Source: Pseudomonadota bacterium (lineage in GTDB: Bacteria; Pseudomonadota; Gammaproteobacteria; Steroidobacterales; Steroidobacteraceae). Taken from it: a stretch of 64,000 nucleotides of DNA. Position numbers and translations under genes: made by a program. Shown here piece after piece: positions 20,335 through 28,102 of this stretch; position 1 is the first letter of the stretch, and the number at the start of each line of letters is the position of its first letter. Under the pieces are notes generated by a model. That model searched no databases. It was given only the letters and a program-made list of their open reading frames with translations, and was not told the DNA's origin. Location of the stretch: assembly GCA_021847105.1 (NCBI GenBank), contig JAJZUT010000017.1, forward strand, positions 1 to 64,000. Reading direction: 5' to 3'.

Positions 20335-20910
20335 TCAGGCTGGACGGGCCAGGCGCAGATTCTCCGGGGGCGAGCAGGTGTCCCAGAGCTGATCGAATTC
20401 GTGCAGATACAGCCGCGCCACCGGTGCATTGTCCACATCGGCGATGCCGTCCCAGCAATCCGCCCGTAAGCGGTATACGATCGCGCGCTCATCGGCGATC
20501 AGATAGGCGCAATGCGGCGCGCCGCTGCGCACCGGGAGGTTGCGCACATCGATGCAGCTCGACAGTCGTCGCGCCATCGCCAGGAAGCGGTGCCCGTCGG
20601 CACTGGCTCGGCACGGCTCGCCGATCAGCACGCGCACCTTGGCAAAGGGTCTCGCCAGCACCAGACGCTTGACCACGTCAAGGAACTCGCTCTGATCGTA
20701 CAGTTCGGGCTCGAGGTTGGGGGTGTAGATCGAGAGCAGCCGTTGGGCGCGGGCAGCCACCTGATGAATGGCGGCGCGCGCTTCCGTGAGCGAGGTCAGT
20801 ACCGTCAGCGCATCGAGGCTGCAGGTGCTCTCCAGTGCGTCCGACTCCGGTGCATAACGGGCATGCGCGAGACCCGCGAGCACGTTTGCGTTTTCGACAC
20901 CCGACGACAC
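20335..20910 (-). CDS. Conserved protein of unknown function (possibly DUF7931-like)
   Basis: A 191-residue cytoplasmic protein with no signal peptide. The middle (LSIYTPNLEPELYDQSEFLDVVKRL, ARPFAKVRVLIGEP, HRFLAMARRLSS) has the alternating strands of a phospholipase D-like half-domain, but no HKD motif is present, so no catalysis is implied. I believe it matches the DUF7931 type found as a stand-alone protein or fused to acetyltransferases in gammaproteobacteria, but this is from memory. It lies between purB and nudJ, 32 bases from the latter, and probably starts the nudJ-mnmA transcript. Confidence 0.6.
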   Translation of the reverse strand: MSSGVENANVLAGLAHARYAPESDALESTCSLDALTVLTSLTEARAAIHQVAARAQRLLSIYTPNLEPELYDQSEFLDVVKRLVLARPFAKVRVLIGEPCRASADGHRFLAMARRLSSCIDVRNLPVRSGAPHCAYLIADERAIVYRLRADCWDGIADVDNAPVARLYLHEFDQLWDTCSPPENLRLARPA

Positions 20911-20996
20911 AGTTGCGGTCCGTCATCCACGTCTGCCAAGCAGACCTTGACGGGCATCTTAGAGAGGCCGGAGGGCAGGGCCTTGCCGAGCCGGTC

Positions 20997-21040
20997 ACAA
21001 AATCGAACCAACCTGTGCCGACAGGTCGGTTCGATTTGTC
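20997..21040 (-). terminator. Intrinsic terminator after purB
   Basis: AAATCGAACCAACCTGT (21000-21016) and ACAGGTCGGTTCGATTT (21021-21037) form a 17-bp stem with one mismatch and a 4-base loop. On the minus strand the 3' arm ends in TTTTGTG. The stem starts immediately after the purB stop codon. A short A/T run on both sides means it may also work in the other direction. Confidence 0.75.
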
Positions 21041-22421
21041 ATATTTCGCCGGCGAGTTCGGCCGCCCAGCCAACGTAATCGGCTGGATGCAGCGCGCGCA
21101 GCCGGCGTTTGTCCGCTTCCGGCAGCGCCAGGGTGTCGATGAATTCCCCGAGGGAGCGTTGATCAATGGAGCGGCCGCGGGTGAAGGCTTTGAGCAGCTC
21201 ATAACCCTCGGCAATGCCAGCGGCGCGCAGTACCGTCTGCACCGCCTCGCCGAGCACCTCCCAGGCGCCGTCAAGATCGGCACGCATGCGCAGCGCGTCA
21301 GCTTCGATCTTGCCGAGACCTCGTGCGAGCGAACGCCAGGCAATCAACGTGTGTCCGAGTGCGACGCCGAGGTTGCGCAGCACCGTCGAGTCGGTGAGGT
21401 CGCGCTGCCAGCGCGATACCGGCAGCTTCTCGGCGAAGTGGCGCAGCAGAGCATTGGCGATACCGAGATTGCCCTCGGCGTTCTCGAAATCAATCGGGTT
21501 GACCTTGTGCGGCATCGTCGAGGAGCCGACTTCGCCACTCACGGCCCGCTGTTTGAGATAACCGAGCGAGATGTAACCCCAGAAGTCACGGCTCAGGTCG
21601 AGCAACACGACGTTCAGTCCAGCGAGTGCATCGCAGTATTCCCCGATCCAGTCATGCGGCTCGATCTGCGTGGTGTAGGCATTGCACACCAGGCCCAGTG
21701 AGGCGATGAACTCACCGCTCAGCGCACGCCAGTCGACCCCGGGCAGCGCCGCGCGGTGGGCATTGAAGTTGCCGACCGCACCGTTCCATTTGCCGAGAAT
21801 TTCCACCGCCGCCCAGCGGTGCTCGGCGCGGCGCAACCGAGCGACGAAGTTCGCCACTTCCTTGCCGAGCGTGGTCGGGCTGGCCGGCTGGCCGTGCGTG
21901 CGCGCGAGCATCGCATGCCCGGCAGTGCGGTGGGCGAGCTCGGTAAGCTCAGCGCCGAGTGTCGTGAGCGATTGGCAGAGTGTGGCGCGCGCCTCGCGCA
22001 ACAACACAGCGTAGCTCAGGTTGTTGATGTCCTCGGACGTGCAGCCAAAGTGCACCAGCTCCAGAGTCGCCGCCGGCGCGCCGGCGGCAGCGAGTTCCCC
22101 GCGCACGTAGTACTCGACCGCCTTCACGTCGTGATTGATGCGGGCCTCGATGGCCTTGACTGCCGCCGCACAGCCCGCATCGGGGTTGTCGGCGAGGCGG
22201 CGCGCACGCGCGCGCACCTCATCGGTGAGGCGTGCTCCGGGCAACTGCGGCAGCGCGGCGGCGAGATGCACCAGCCAGGCCGCCTCGACGCGGATGCGCT
22301 CGCGGATCAGGCCGGCCTCCGACAGCAGCGCTCGCAACGGTTCGGTGGCCGCCCGGTAGCGGCCATCGACTGGCGAGAGGGCGAGAACGGCGGGAAGATC
22401 GCTGTGGGATTTGTCGCTCAT
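21039..22421 (-). CDS. purB: Adenylosuccinate lyase
   Basis: A 460-residue enzyme of the fumarase/aspartase superfamily that acts twice in purine synthesis (SAICAR to AICAR, adenylosuccinate to AMP). The superfamily signature is SSTMPHKVNPIDFENAEGN, with the catalytic Ser. The other conserved regions are HFGCTSEDINN and ARTHGQPASPTTLGKE. Length and the N-terminal LSPVDGRY are those of the E. coli-type PurB. Divergent from fumC, a distant homologue. A terminator follows the stop. Confidence 0.96.
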   Translation of the reverse strand: MSDKSHSDLPAVLALSPVDGRYRAATEPLRALLSEAGLIRERIRVEAAWLVHLAAALPQLPGARLTDEVRARARRLADNPDAGCAAAVKAIEARINHDVKAVEYYVRGELAAAGAPAATLELVHFGCTSEDINNLSYAVLLREARATLCQSLTTLGAELTELAHRTAGHAMLARTHGQPASPTTLGKEVANFVARLRRAEHRWAAVEILGKWNGAVGNFNAHRAALPGVDWRALSGEFIASLGLVCNAYTTQIEPHDWIGEYCDALAGLNVVLLDLSRDFWGYISLGYLKQRAVSGEVGSSTMPHKVNPIDFENAEGNLGIANALLRHFAEKLPVSRWQRDLTDSTVLRNLGVALGHTLIAWRSLARGLGKIEADALRMRADLDGAWEVLGEAVQTVLRAAGIAEGYELLKAFTRGRSIDQRSLGEFIDTLALPEADKRRLRALHPADYVGWAAELAGEI

Positions 22422-22458
22422 GCGCTGTCAAACAAAATGGGCCGGGGCTCGGATGGAT

Positions 22459-22472
22459 TATGATATCTCATA
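22459..22472. promoter_or_regulatory. Inverted repeat in the purB/fumC divergent region
   Basis: TATGA-TATC-TCATA lies between the divergent starts of purB (22421) and fumC (22542). TATGAT on the plus strand and TATGAG on the minus strand could be overlapping -10 boxes, or the repeat could be an operator. No good -35 was found for either direction. Confidence 0.25.
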
Positions 22473-22541
22473 CCGTAGCGCGTCCGCAGGCGGCCCCCCG
22501 CGGCGCGGCCGAACAGTGTCGTGGGCCACGGAGCCAGTTGC

Positions 22542-23945
22542 ATGACGAAATCCTTCCGAATCGAGCGCGACAGCATGGGCGAGCTTAAGGTGCCCGCCGA
22601 GGCGCTCTGGGGTGCGCAGACCCAGCGCGCCGTGGAGAACTTCCCGGTGAGCGGCCGGCCCATGCCGCGGGCCTTCATCGGCGCGCTCGGCCTGGTCAAG
22701 CAGGCCGCCGCGCGCGCCAACAGCCGGCTCGGACTGCTCGATCCGAAGCTCGCCGAGGCCATCGAGGCGGCCGCGGCCGAGGTCGCCGAGGGGCGCCATG
22801 ATGCGCACTTTCCGATCGATGTCTTTCAGACCGGTTCGGGCACCAGCACGAATATGAACGCCAACGAGGTGATCGCGGCGCTGGCCGCACATCGCCTTGG
22901 CACGCCGGTGCATCCGAACGATCACGTCAATATGGGCCAGAGCAGCAACGATGTGATTCCGACGACCGTGCATGTGAGCGCCGCGCTCGAAGTACGGCGC
23001 GAACTCGCCCCGGCGCTCGAGGCGCTGTGCAGCACGCTGCGAGCCAAGGAGGCCGAGGTCGGGGCGGTGGTCAAGACCGGCCGGACCCATCTGATGGATG
23101 CGATGCCGGTCACCTTTGCGCAAGAGCTCTCCGGCTGGCGAGCGCAGCTCGAGAGCGGGCTCGAGCGTCTCGCTGCCAGCGCCCCGCGCGTGCATCGGCT
23201 CGCGCAGGGTGGCACGGCCGTCGGCACGGGTATCAACGCCCATCCCGAGTTCGGTGCACGCTTCTGTCAAGCGCTCGCCGAGCTCACGGGCTGCCCGTTT
23301 GAGCCGGCGCGCAATTATTTCGAGGCGCTCTCCAGTCAGGACACGGCCGTCGAACTGTCCGGTCAGCTCAAGGTGATCGCGGTGAGCCTGATGAAGATCG
23401 CGAACGATCTGCGCTGGATGAACAGCGGGCCGCTCGCGGGTCTCGGCGAGATCGCGCTGCCGGCGCTGCAGCCGGGCAGCAGCATCATGCCCGGCAAGGT
23501 CAACCCGGTGATTCCGGAGGCCACCGCCATGGTCTGTGCGCAGGTGATCGGACATGATGCGACGATCACCGTCGCGGGCCAGTCGGGCAACTTCCAGCTC
23601 AATGTCATGCTGCCGGTCATCGCTTACAACCTGCTCGAGAGCATCCGACTGCTCGCCAACACCGCACGGTTGCTCGGCTCGCGTGCCATCGCCGGATTCA
23701 AGGTCAATCCGGAGCGGCTCGCCGAGGCGCTCGAGCGCAATCCGATCCTGGTGACCGCGTTGAATCCGGTGATCGGCTACGAGAAGGGCGCGGCGATTGC
23801 GAAAAAGGCCTACGCCGAGGGACGTGCCATCCGTGAGATGGCCGAGAAGATGACCGATCTGCCCCGCGAGCAGCTGCAAAAGCTGCTCGACCCGCAGGAG
23901 CTCACCCGCGGCGGGATCAAAGGGGGCGGCGGCGGCGGTGGCTGA
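22542..23945 (+). CDS. fumC: Class II fumarate hydratase
   Basis: A 467-residue cofactor-free fumarase that hydrates fumarate to malate. Conserved regions are [43 protein letters not shown] and the signature [18 protein letters not shown] 22542 has GGAG 8 bases upstream and begins [14 protein letters not shown], the usual FumC start. The C-terminus is odd: after RGGIK it ends in seven glycines encoded by GGC/GGT repeats, a tail not expected in FumC. That repeat overlaps the start of the Nudix gene. Confidence 0.95.
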   Translation: MTKSFRIERDSMGELKVPAEALWGAQTQRAVENFPVSGRPMPRAFIGALGLVKQAAARANSRLGLLDPKLAEAIEAAAAEVAEGRHDAHFPIDVFQTGSGTSTNMNANEVIAALAAHRLGTPVHPNDHVNMGQSSNDVIPTTVHVSAALEVRRELAPALEALCSTLRAKEAEVGAVVKTGRTHLMDAMPVTFAQELSGWRAQLESGLERLAASAPRVHRLAQGGTAVGTGINAHPEFGARFCQALAELTGCPFEPARNYFEALSSQDTAVELSGQLKVIAVSLMKIANDLRWMNSGPLAGLGEIALPALQPGSSIMPGKVNPVIPEATAMVCAQVIGHDATITVAGQSGNFQLNVMLPVIAYNLLESIRLLANTARLLGSRAIAGFKVNPERLAEALERNPILVTALNPVIGYEKGAAIAKKAYAEGRAIREMAEKMTDLPREQLQKLLDPQELTRGGIKGGGGGGG

Positions 23946-24633
23946 GGGCGGCGGCAGTGTGTGTGCCGAGGCGCCCTGTGAGGGCGCCGTAACGTTGCGC
24001 GCCATCGCAGCGCACCTGGCCGGGACGCAGCCGCGCCATGCGCCCGAGGAGTGGCTGGTTCCGGGACAAAGCCCAGAGCGAAGCCGTGAGTTGCGGGCGT
24101 ATTTTCCGGCCGAGCCGGCACCGGCCGCGGTGCTGGTGCCGCTCGTGGATCACCCGCAGGGTCCTACGGTGCTGCTGACGCGCCGCGGGCGTGGTCTGCG
24201 CAACCATGCCGGTCAGGTCAGTTTCCCGGGCGGGCAGATCGAGGCCGCGGACGCTGATCCGGCGGCCGCAGCGCTGCGCGAGGCCCATGAGGAGATCGGG
24301 CTAGAGGCGCGCTTCGTCAGGGTCATCGGGTATCTGCCCGATCACGTGGTCATCAGCGGCTTTCGCGTCACGCCGGTGGTGGCATGCGTGACGCCGGGAT
24401 TTGAGCTGAACGTGACCGGTGAGGAGGTCGATGTAGTGTTCGAGGCGCCCCTCGCGTACCTGTTCGACCCACGCAATCACCGCTCGCGCCGGCATCGTTT
24501 CCGCGGCACGGACGTGGAGGTCGAGCTGATCGACATCCCCTACGGGGAGCACAATATCTGGGGCGCCACGGCCGGCATGCTGATGACATTGTATCGGCTG
24601 TGCCGCGGGGAGTTCGGCAATGGCGCGCACTGA
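23938..24633 (+). CDS. CoA pyrophosphatase-type Nudix hydrolase (NudL-like)
   Basis: A 231-residue Nudix protein. [25 protein letters not shown] followed by [12 protein letters not shown] is the combined UPF0035 and Nudix box of CoA pyrophosphatases (NudL), which cleave CoA and its derivatives to 3',5'-ADP and phosphopantetheine. The start is probably GTG 23938, overlapping the glycine-rich end of fumC by 8 bases; the first 30 residues are variable and no better start was found. It overlaps mazG by 14 bases, so the two house-cleaning enzymes are coupled. Confidence 0.85.
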   Translation: MAEGGGSVCAEAPCEGAVTLRAIAAHLAGTQPRHAPEEWLVPGQSPERSRELRAYFPAEPAPAAVLVPLVDHPQGPTVLLTRRGRGLRNHAGQVSFPGGQIEAADADPAAAALREAHEEIGLEARFVRVIGYLPDHVVISGFRVTPVVACVTPGFELNVTGEEVDVVFEAPLAYLFDPRNHRSRRHRFRGTDVEVELIDIPYGEHNIWGATAGMLMTLYRLCRGEFGNGAH

Positions 24634-25489
24634 GCCGGAGGCTGCCGTGTCGGCGCTGCTGGCGCTGATGGCGCGGCTGCGCGAGCCGCAGCGCGGCTGC
24701 CCGTGGGATCTGGCTCAGGACTTTCGCAGCATCGCGCCCTACACGATCGAGGAAGCCTACGAGGTGCGCGATGCGATCGAGCGCGCCGATGCCGGCAAGC
24801 TGTGCGAGGAACTCGGCGATCTGCTGTTCCAGGTCGTTTTCCATGCGCGCATGGCTGAGGAGCGAGGTTGGTTCGATTTTGCAGCCGTCGCCGCGGGCAT
24901 TCATGCCAAGCTCGTGCGTCGCCATCCGCATGTGTTCAACGCTGCGGAACGCAGTGCAGACGCGCACTCGCTGCCGGCCGAGGTGCTGGCGGGCGCGACT
25001 CCCGCAGCGACACTCGATGTGTCGGGGCAGGGCGCGCAGTGGGAGCAGATCAAGGCGCACGAGCGGGCCGTCGGCGGCGGGGCCGACGCGAGCGCACTCG
25101 CCGATATTGCCCAGGGGATGCCGGCGTTGATGCGGGCGGCGAAACTCGGGCGGCGCGCCGCGCGCGTGGGCTTCGACTGGCCGCAGGGTGAGGCGGTGCG
25201 GCGCAAGGTGGACGAGGAGCTTGGGGAACTCGATGCGGCGCTCGCAGCCGCGGACGGCGCGACGGATGCGCACGTTGTCGAAGAGTTTGGCGATGTGCTG
25301 TTTACGCTGGTGAACTGGAGCCGCCATCTGGCTCTCGATGCCGAGGAGTCGCTGCGCCGAGCGAGCGAGAAGTTCGAGCGTCGTTTCCGGCGCATGGAGC
25401 AGCTGGCGGGCGAACGTGGACTGGCGTTGACGGCCCTCGATGCCGAGCAGTGGGAGGCGCTGTGGGCGGAAGCCAAGGGGCGCCCTTGA
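24620..25489 (+). CDS. mazG: Nucleoside triphosphate pyrophosphohydrolase MazG
   Basis: A 289-residue enzyme that hydrolyses NTPs (including ppGpp precursors and damaged nucleotides) to monophosphates. Two MazG domains are visible. The first has the EExxE...ExxD metal site in EEAYEVRDAIE and EELGDLLFQVVFHARMA. The second has EELGELDAAL and EEFGDVLFTLVNWSRHL. CPWDLAQDF near the N-terminus is a family mark. Slightly longer than E. coli MazG (263). Starts inside the 3' end of the Nudix gene. Confidence 0.93.
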   Translation: MARTEPEAAVSALLALMARLREPQRGCPWDLAQDFRSIAPYTIEEAYEVRDAIERADAGKLCEELGDLLFQVVFHARMAEERGWFDFAAVAAGIHAKLVRRHPHVFNAAERSADAHSLPAEVLAGATPAATLDVSGQGAQWEQIKAHERAVGGGADASALADIAQGMPALMRAAKLGRRAARVGFDWPQGEAVRRKVDEELGELDAALAAADGATDAHVVEEFGDVLFTLVNWSRHLALDAEESLRRASEKFERRFRRMEQLAGERGLALTALDAEQWEALWAEAKGRP

Positions 25490-25603
25490 GCGCATCCCCG
25501 CCGTATTCAGCGCCGATTCACCGGTGCTAGTCTAGGGTCAGCCGTGTCGGGCCGACGTTGAGACGGCGGCCTGCAGTCGGCTGTTGAAAATGCGACAATC
25601 ATC

Positions 25604-25894
25604 ATGAAATGTGTGTCCGTGCGGCTCATTGCTGCCGTTGCGGTGCTCCTTGCCGGCACCCCGGCGTGGGCGCAACCGCCTGCGCCAGCGCCGGCACAGG
25701 GCGCGCCGCTCGCGCCGGTGCGCGTGTCGATGGCGCAGGCCGTGCAAAGGGTCGAGCAGCGCTTCCACGCCCGCGTGGTGCGGGCCGAGACCACTGAGCA
25801 GGCCGGGCACACGGTGTATGTGCTGCGGGTGCTGGATCGCTCCGGCCGGGTCTTCACCGTACGAGTCGATGCGGCGAGCGGCCAGATTCTCTGA
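25604..25894 (+). CDS. Small secreted PepSY-like protein
   Basis: A 96-residue protein. The signal peptide covers residues 1-23 and ends AWA-Q. After a Pro/Ala-rich spacer, residues 40-96 (VSMAQAVQRVEQRFHARVVRAE, VYVLRVLDRSGRVFTVRVDAASGQIL) have the PepSY pattern of one helix and a hairpin. PepSY proteins often sit next to sensor kinases and may inhibit a protease or modulate the sensor. It ends 18 bases before the response regulator gene, so it is likely part of that operon. Confidence 0.75.
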   Translation: MKCVSVRLIAAVAVLLAGTPAWAQPPAPAPAQGAPLAPVRVSMAQAVQRVEQRFHARVVRAETTEQAGHTVYVLRVLDRSGRVFTVRVDAASGQIL

Positions 25895-25912
25895 GCGGGC
25901 CGGGAGAGAACA

Positions 25913-26599
25913 ATGCGGGCACTGGTAGTTGAAGATGAGGCTGCGCTGCGCGAGAGCCTGCGCACGCAGCTCGCCGCGGCGGGCTTCACCGTCGATGTGG
26001 CGCAGGACGGTCAGGAAGGGCTGTTCGCGGCAATGGAATATCCGCTCGATGTGGCACTGATCGATCTTGGCCTGCCGCAACTGTCGGGACTCGAGGTGAT
26101 CCGCCGCCTGCGCGCCGCACACAAGACCTATCCGATCCTCATTCTCACCGCGCGTGACAACTGGCAGGACAAGGTTGAAGGCCTGCAGGCCGGTGCCGAC
26201 GATTACGTCGCCAAACCGTTCCACTTCGAGGAGGTGCTGGCGCGCCTGCAGGCGCTGCTGCGTCGCGCTGGTGGATGGGCGAGCTCGGAGCTGAAGTGCG
26301 GGCCGGTGATGCTCGACACGCGCGCGCAGACCGTCGCCGTCGATGGCGTGGCGATTGAGCTGACCACCTTCGAGTACCGCATCCTTGAGCATCTGATGCT
26401 GCGGGCCGGAGAGGTCATCTCCAAGGCCGAGCTCACCGAGCGGCTGTACGATCAGGATTACGAGCGCGACAGCAACGTCATCGAGGTGCTGGTCGGGCGG
26501 CTGCGTCGAAAACTCGATCCGCACGATACTCTCAAGCCCATCGAGACGCTGCGCGGGCGCGGCTACCGCTTCTCGCTCGCGCGCCAGGCGGCCGGTTAG
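25913..26599 (+). CDS. OmpR/PhoP-family response regulator
   Basis: A 228-residue two-component regulator. The receiver domain has the acidic pocket VVEDEA, phosphoacceptor Asp51 in LIDLGLP, Thr at LTA and Lys101 in YVAKPF. The C-terminal winged helix (about 130-224) includes TTFEYRILEHLMLRAGEVISK, ERDSNVIEVLVGRLRRK and TLRGRGYRF. The overall pattern is closest to PhoP/QseB. Its target genes cannot be read here, but the PepSY gene and the proton ATPase flank the system. Confidence 0.92.
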   Translation: MRALVVEDEAALRESLRTQLAAAGFTVDVAQDGQEGLFAAMEYPLDVALIDLGLPQLSGLEVIRRLRAAHKTYPILILTARDNWQDKVEGLQAGADDYVAKPFHFEEVLARLQALLRRAGGWASSELKCGPVMLDTRAQTVAVDGVAIELTTFEYRILEHLMLRAGEVISKAELTERLYDQDYERDSNVIEVLVGRLRRKLDPHDTLKPIETLRGRGYRFSLARQAAG

Positions 26600-26619
26600 G
26601 CCTCGCGCGGCACGCGGAG

Positions 26620-27966
26620 GTGCATTCGCTCAGCCAACGGCTGCTGTTGTCCGTGGCGGTGCCGCTGGCGCTGTTTTTCGGCTTCATGACGCTGGTTCTC
26701 GATAGCGGCTTTCGCACGCTCTCGGAGCATTCGCTGCACGAGCTGCTCGACTCGCAGATCATCGCATTGATCGCCGCTGCGGAGCGTGAGCCGCACAAGG
26801 GCTATGTGGCACCGCTCGGCGCACTCGATTCGCGCTTCGCCACGCCACGCTCGGGCCTGTATGCCGAGATTCGCTCATCGCGCCACCAATGGCGCTCGCC
26901 CTCGACCGCCGGCGCGCAGGTGCAGTTTGGCCCGCTGCTGACTCAGGGCGAGCGCAGTTTCTCCTACGCCCTTGCTGGGCATCGACGGCTCGCGATCGAG
27001 AGTCGCGGCGTCGCGTTCGCGGACGATCCGGGCGGCGGTGGCCCGGTAACCTTCAGCGTTGCGGTGAGCCTGACGCCCTACGAGCAACAGCTGTGGGAGT
27101 TCCGCCGCCGCATGGTCCTGTGGTTCAGTGTGCTGATGCTGCTGCTGCTGGCGACATTGGCGGTGCTGCTGCGCGCGGTGCTCGCACCCGTACGCCGCCT
27201 GGAGCGCGAGATTCACGAGGTGGAGGAGGGGCGCACCGAGGTTCTCGGCGGCGGTTACCCGCGCGAGTTGAGCGGCGTGGCCCGTCATCTGAATGCACTG
27301 CTTGTCGGGGAACGAAAGCGCGTTGCGCGCTACCGCAACACGCTCGGCAATCTGGCGCATAGTTTGAAGACGCCTCTTGCGGTGATGCGCTCAGCGCTGC
27401 CGTCTGCCGGAGAGACGCAGGGCGCGATCGGTCCGGAGATCGACCGCATGAGCGGCATCATTGAGCATCAGCTGAAGCGCGCCGCCGCTTCCGGCGGGGC
27501 GCTGCTCGGGCAGGCGCCGGTGCCGGTGGCGCCGGTGGCGGCCGACCTGCGCGCCGCGCTGCTGAAGGTCTACCGCCACAAGGACCTTTCACTCGAGCTG
27601 GCGGTGAGTGCGGCCTGTCAGTTCGCTGGCGATCGCGCCGATCTGATGGAGATGTTGGGCAACTTGCTCGACAACGCTTGCAAGTGGTGTGCGCAGCGCG
27701 TGCGACTGACCGTCGCGGTGGATCCCGCCGGGGCCATTCAGGAGAACATGAGCATCATTGTCGAGGATGATGGCCCGGGGATCTCCGCCGAGAATCGCGC
27801 GCGTGTGCTCGAGCGGGGCGTGCGAACGGATGAAACCGTGCCGGGACACGGCCTGGGCTTGGCAATGGTGCGGGAGACCGTGGAGCTGTATGGCGGTTCA
27901 CTCGCCGTTGACACCTCACCGCTCGGCGGGGCGCGCTTCGAGCTGCATCTGCCCGGCCGGCTGTAG
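26620..27966 (+). CDS. PhoQ-like sensor histidine kinase
   Basis: A 448-residue inner-membrane sensor starting at GTG 26620 with GCGGAG just upstream. Membrane segments lie at about residues 8-30 and 165-190 and enclose a periplasmic domain of about 135 residues. A HAMP-like linker follows. The phosphorylated residue is about His247 in LGNLAHSLKTPL. The ATPase domain has the N box NLLDNACKWC, G1 EDDGPGI and G2 GHGLGLAMV. The architecture fits PhoQ-type kinases, but the periplasmic domain is not obviously the acidic Mg2+ patch, so the signal is unknown. Confidence 0.9.
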   Translation: MHSLSQRLLLSVAVPLALFFGFMTLVLDSGFRTLSEHSLHELLDSQIIALIAAAEREPHKGYVAPLGALDSRFATPRSGLYAEIRSSRHQWRSPSTAGAQVQFGPLLTQGERSFSYALAGHRRLAIESRGVAFADDPGGGGPVTFSVAVSLTPYEQQLWEFRRRMVLWFSVLMLLLLATLAVLLRAVLAPVRRLEREIHEVEEGRTEVLGGGYPRELSGVARHLNALLVGERKRVARYRNTLGNLAHSLKTPLAVMRSALPSAGETQGAIGPEIDRMSGIIEHQLKRAAASGGALLGQAPVPVAPVAADLRAALLKVYRHKDLSLELAVSAACQFAGDRADLMEMLGNLLDNACKWCAQRVRLTVAVDPAGAIQENMSIIVEDDGPGISAENRARVLERGVRTDETVPGHGLGLAMVRETVELYGGSLAVDTSPLGGARFELHLPGRL

Positions 27967-27983
27967 AGCGCTCATCGCGGCAT

Positions 27984-28001
27984 ATCCGCAGAAATGCGGA
28001 T
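27984..28001. repeat. Hairpin with GAAA tetraloop
   Basis: ATCCGCA (27984-27990) and TGCGGAT (27995-28001) pair around a GAAA loop just after the sensor kinase stop. No T tract follows. Further on, 28049-28084 is a strongly self-complementary GC region upstream of the ATPase ribosome-binding site. Both could shape the mRNA between the two genes. Confidence 0.4.
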
Positions 28002-28102
28002 TGCCTGGCCTACCTGAATGCCGCAACGTCTCGGATTTGCGGTCCGCTGCGCCGCCGGGCGCGAGATCCCGGCGGGCGGCGCCGCGTCGCCTCTGAGGAG
28101 AG

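Noticed and set aside
22458..24005. A minus-strand open frame of 515 codons
   Set aside because: It is antisense to fumC and carries no family signature.
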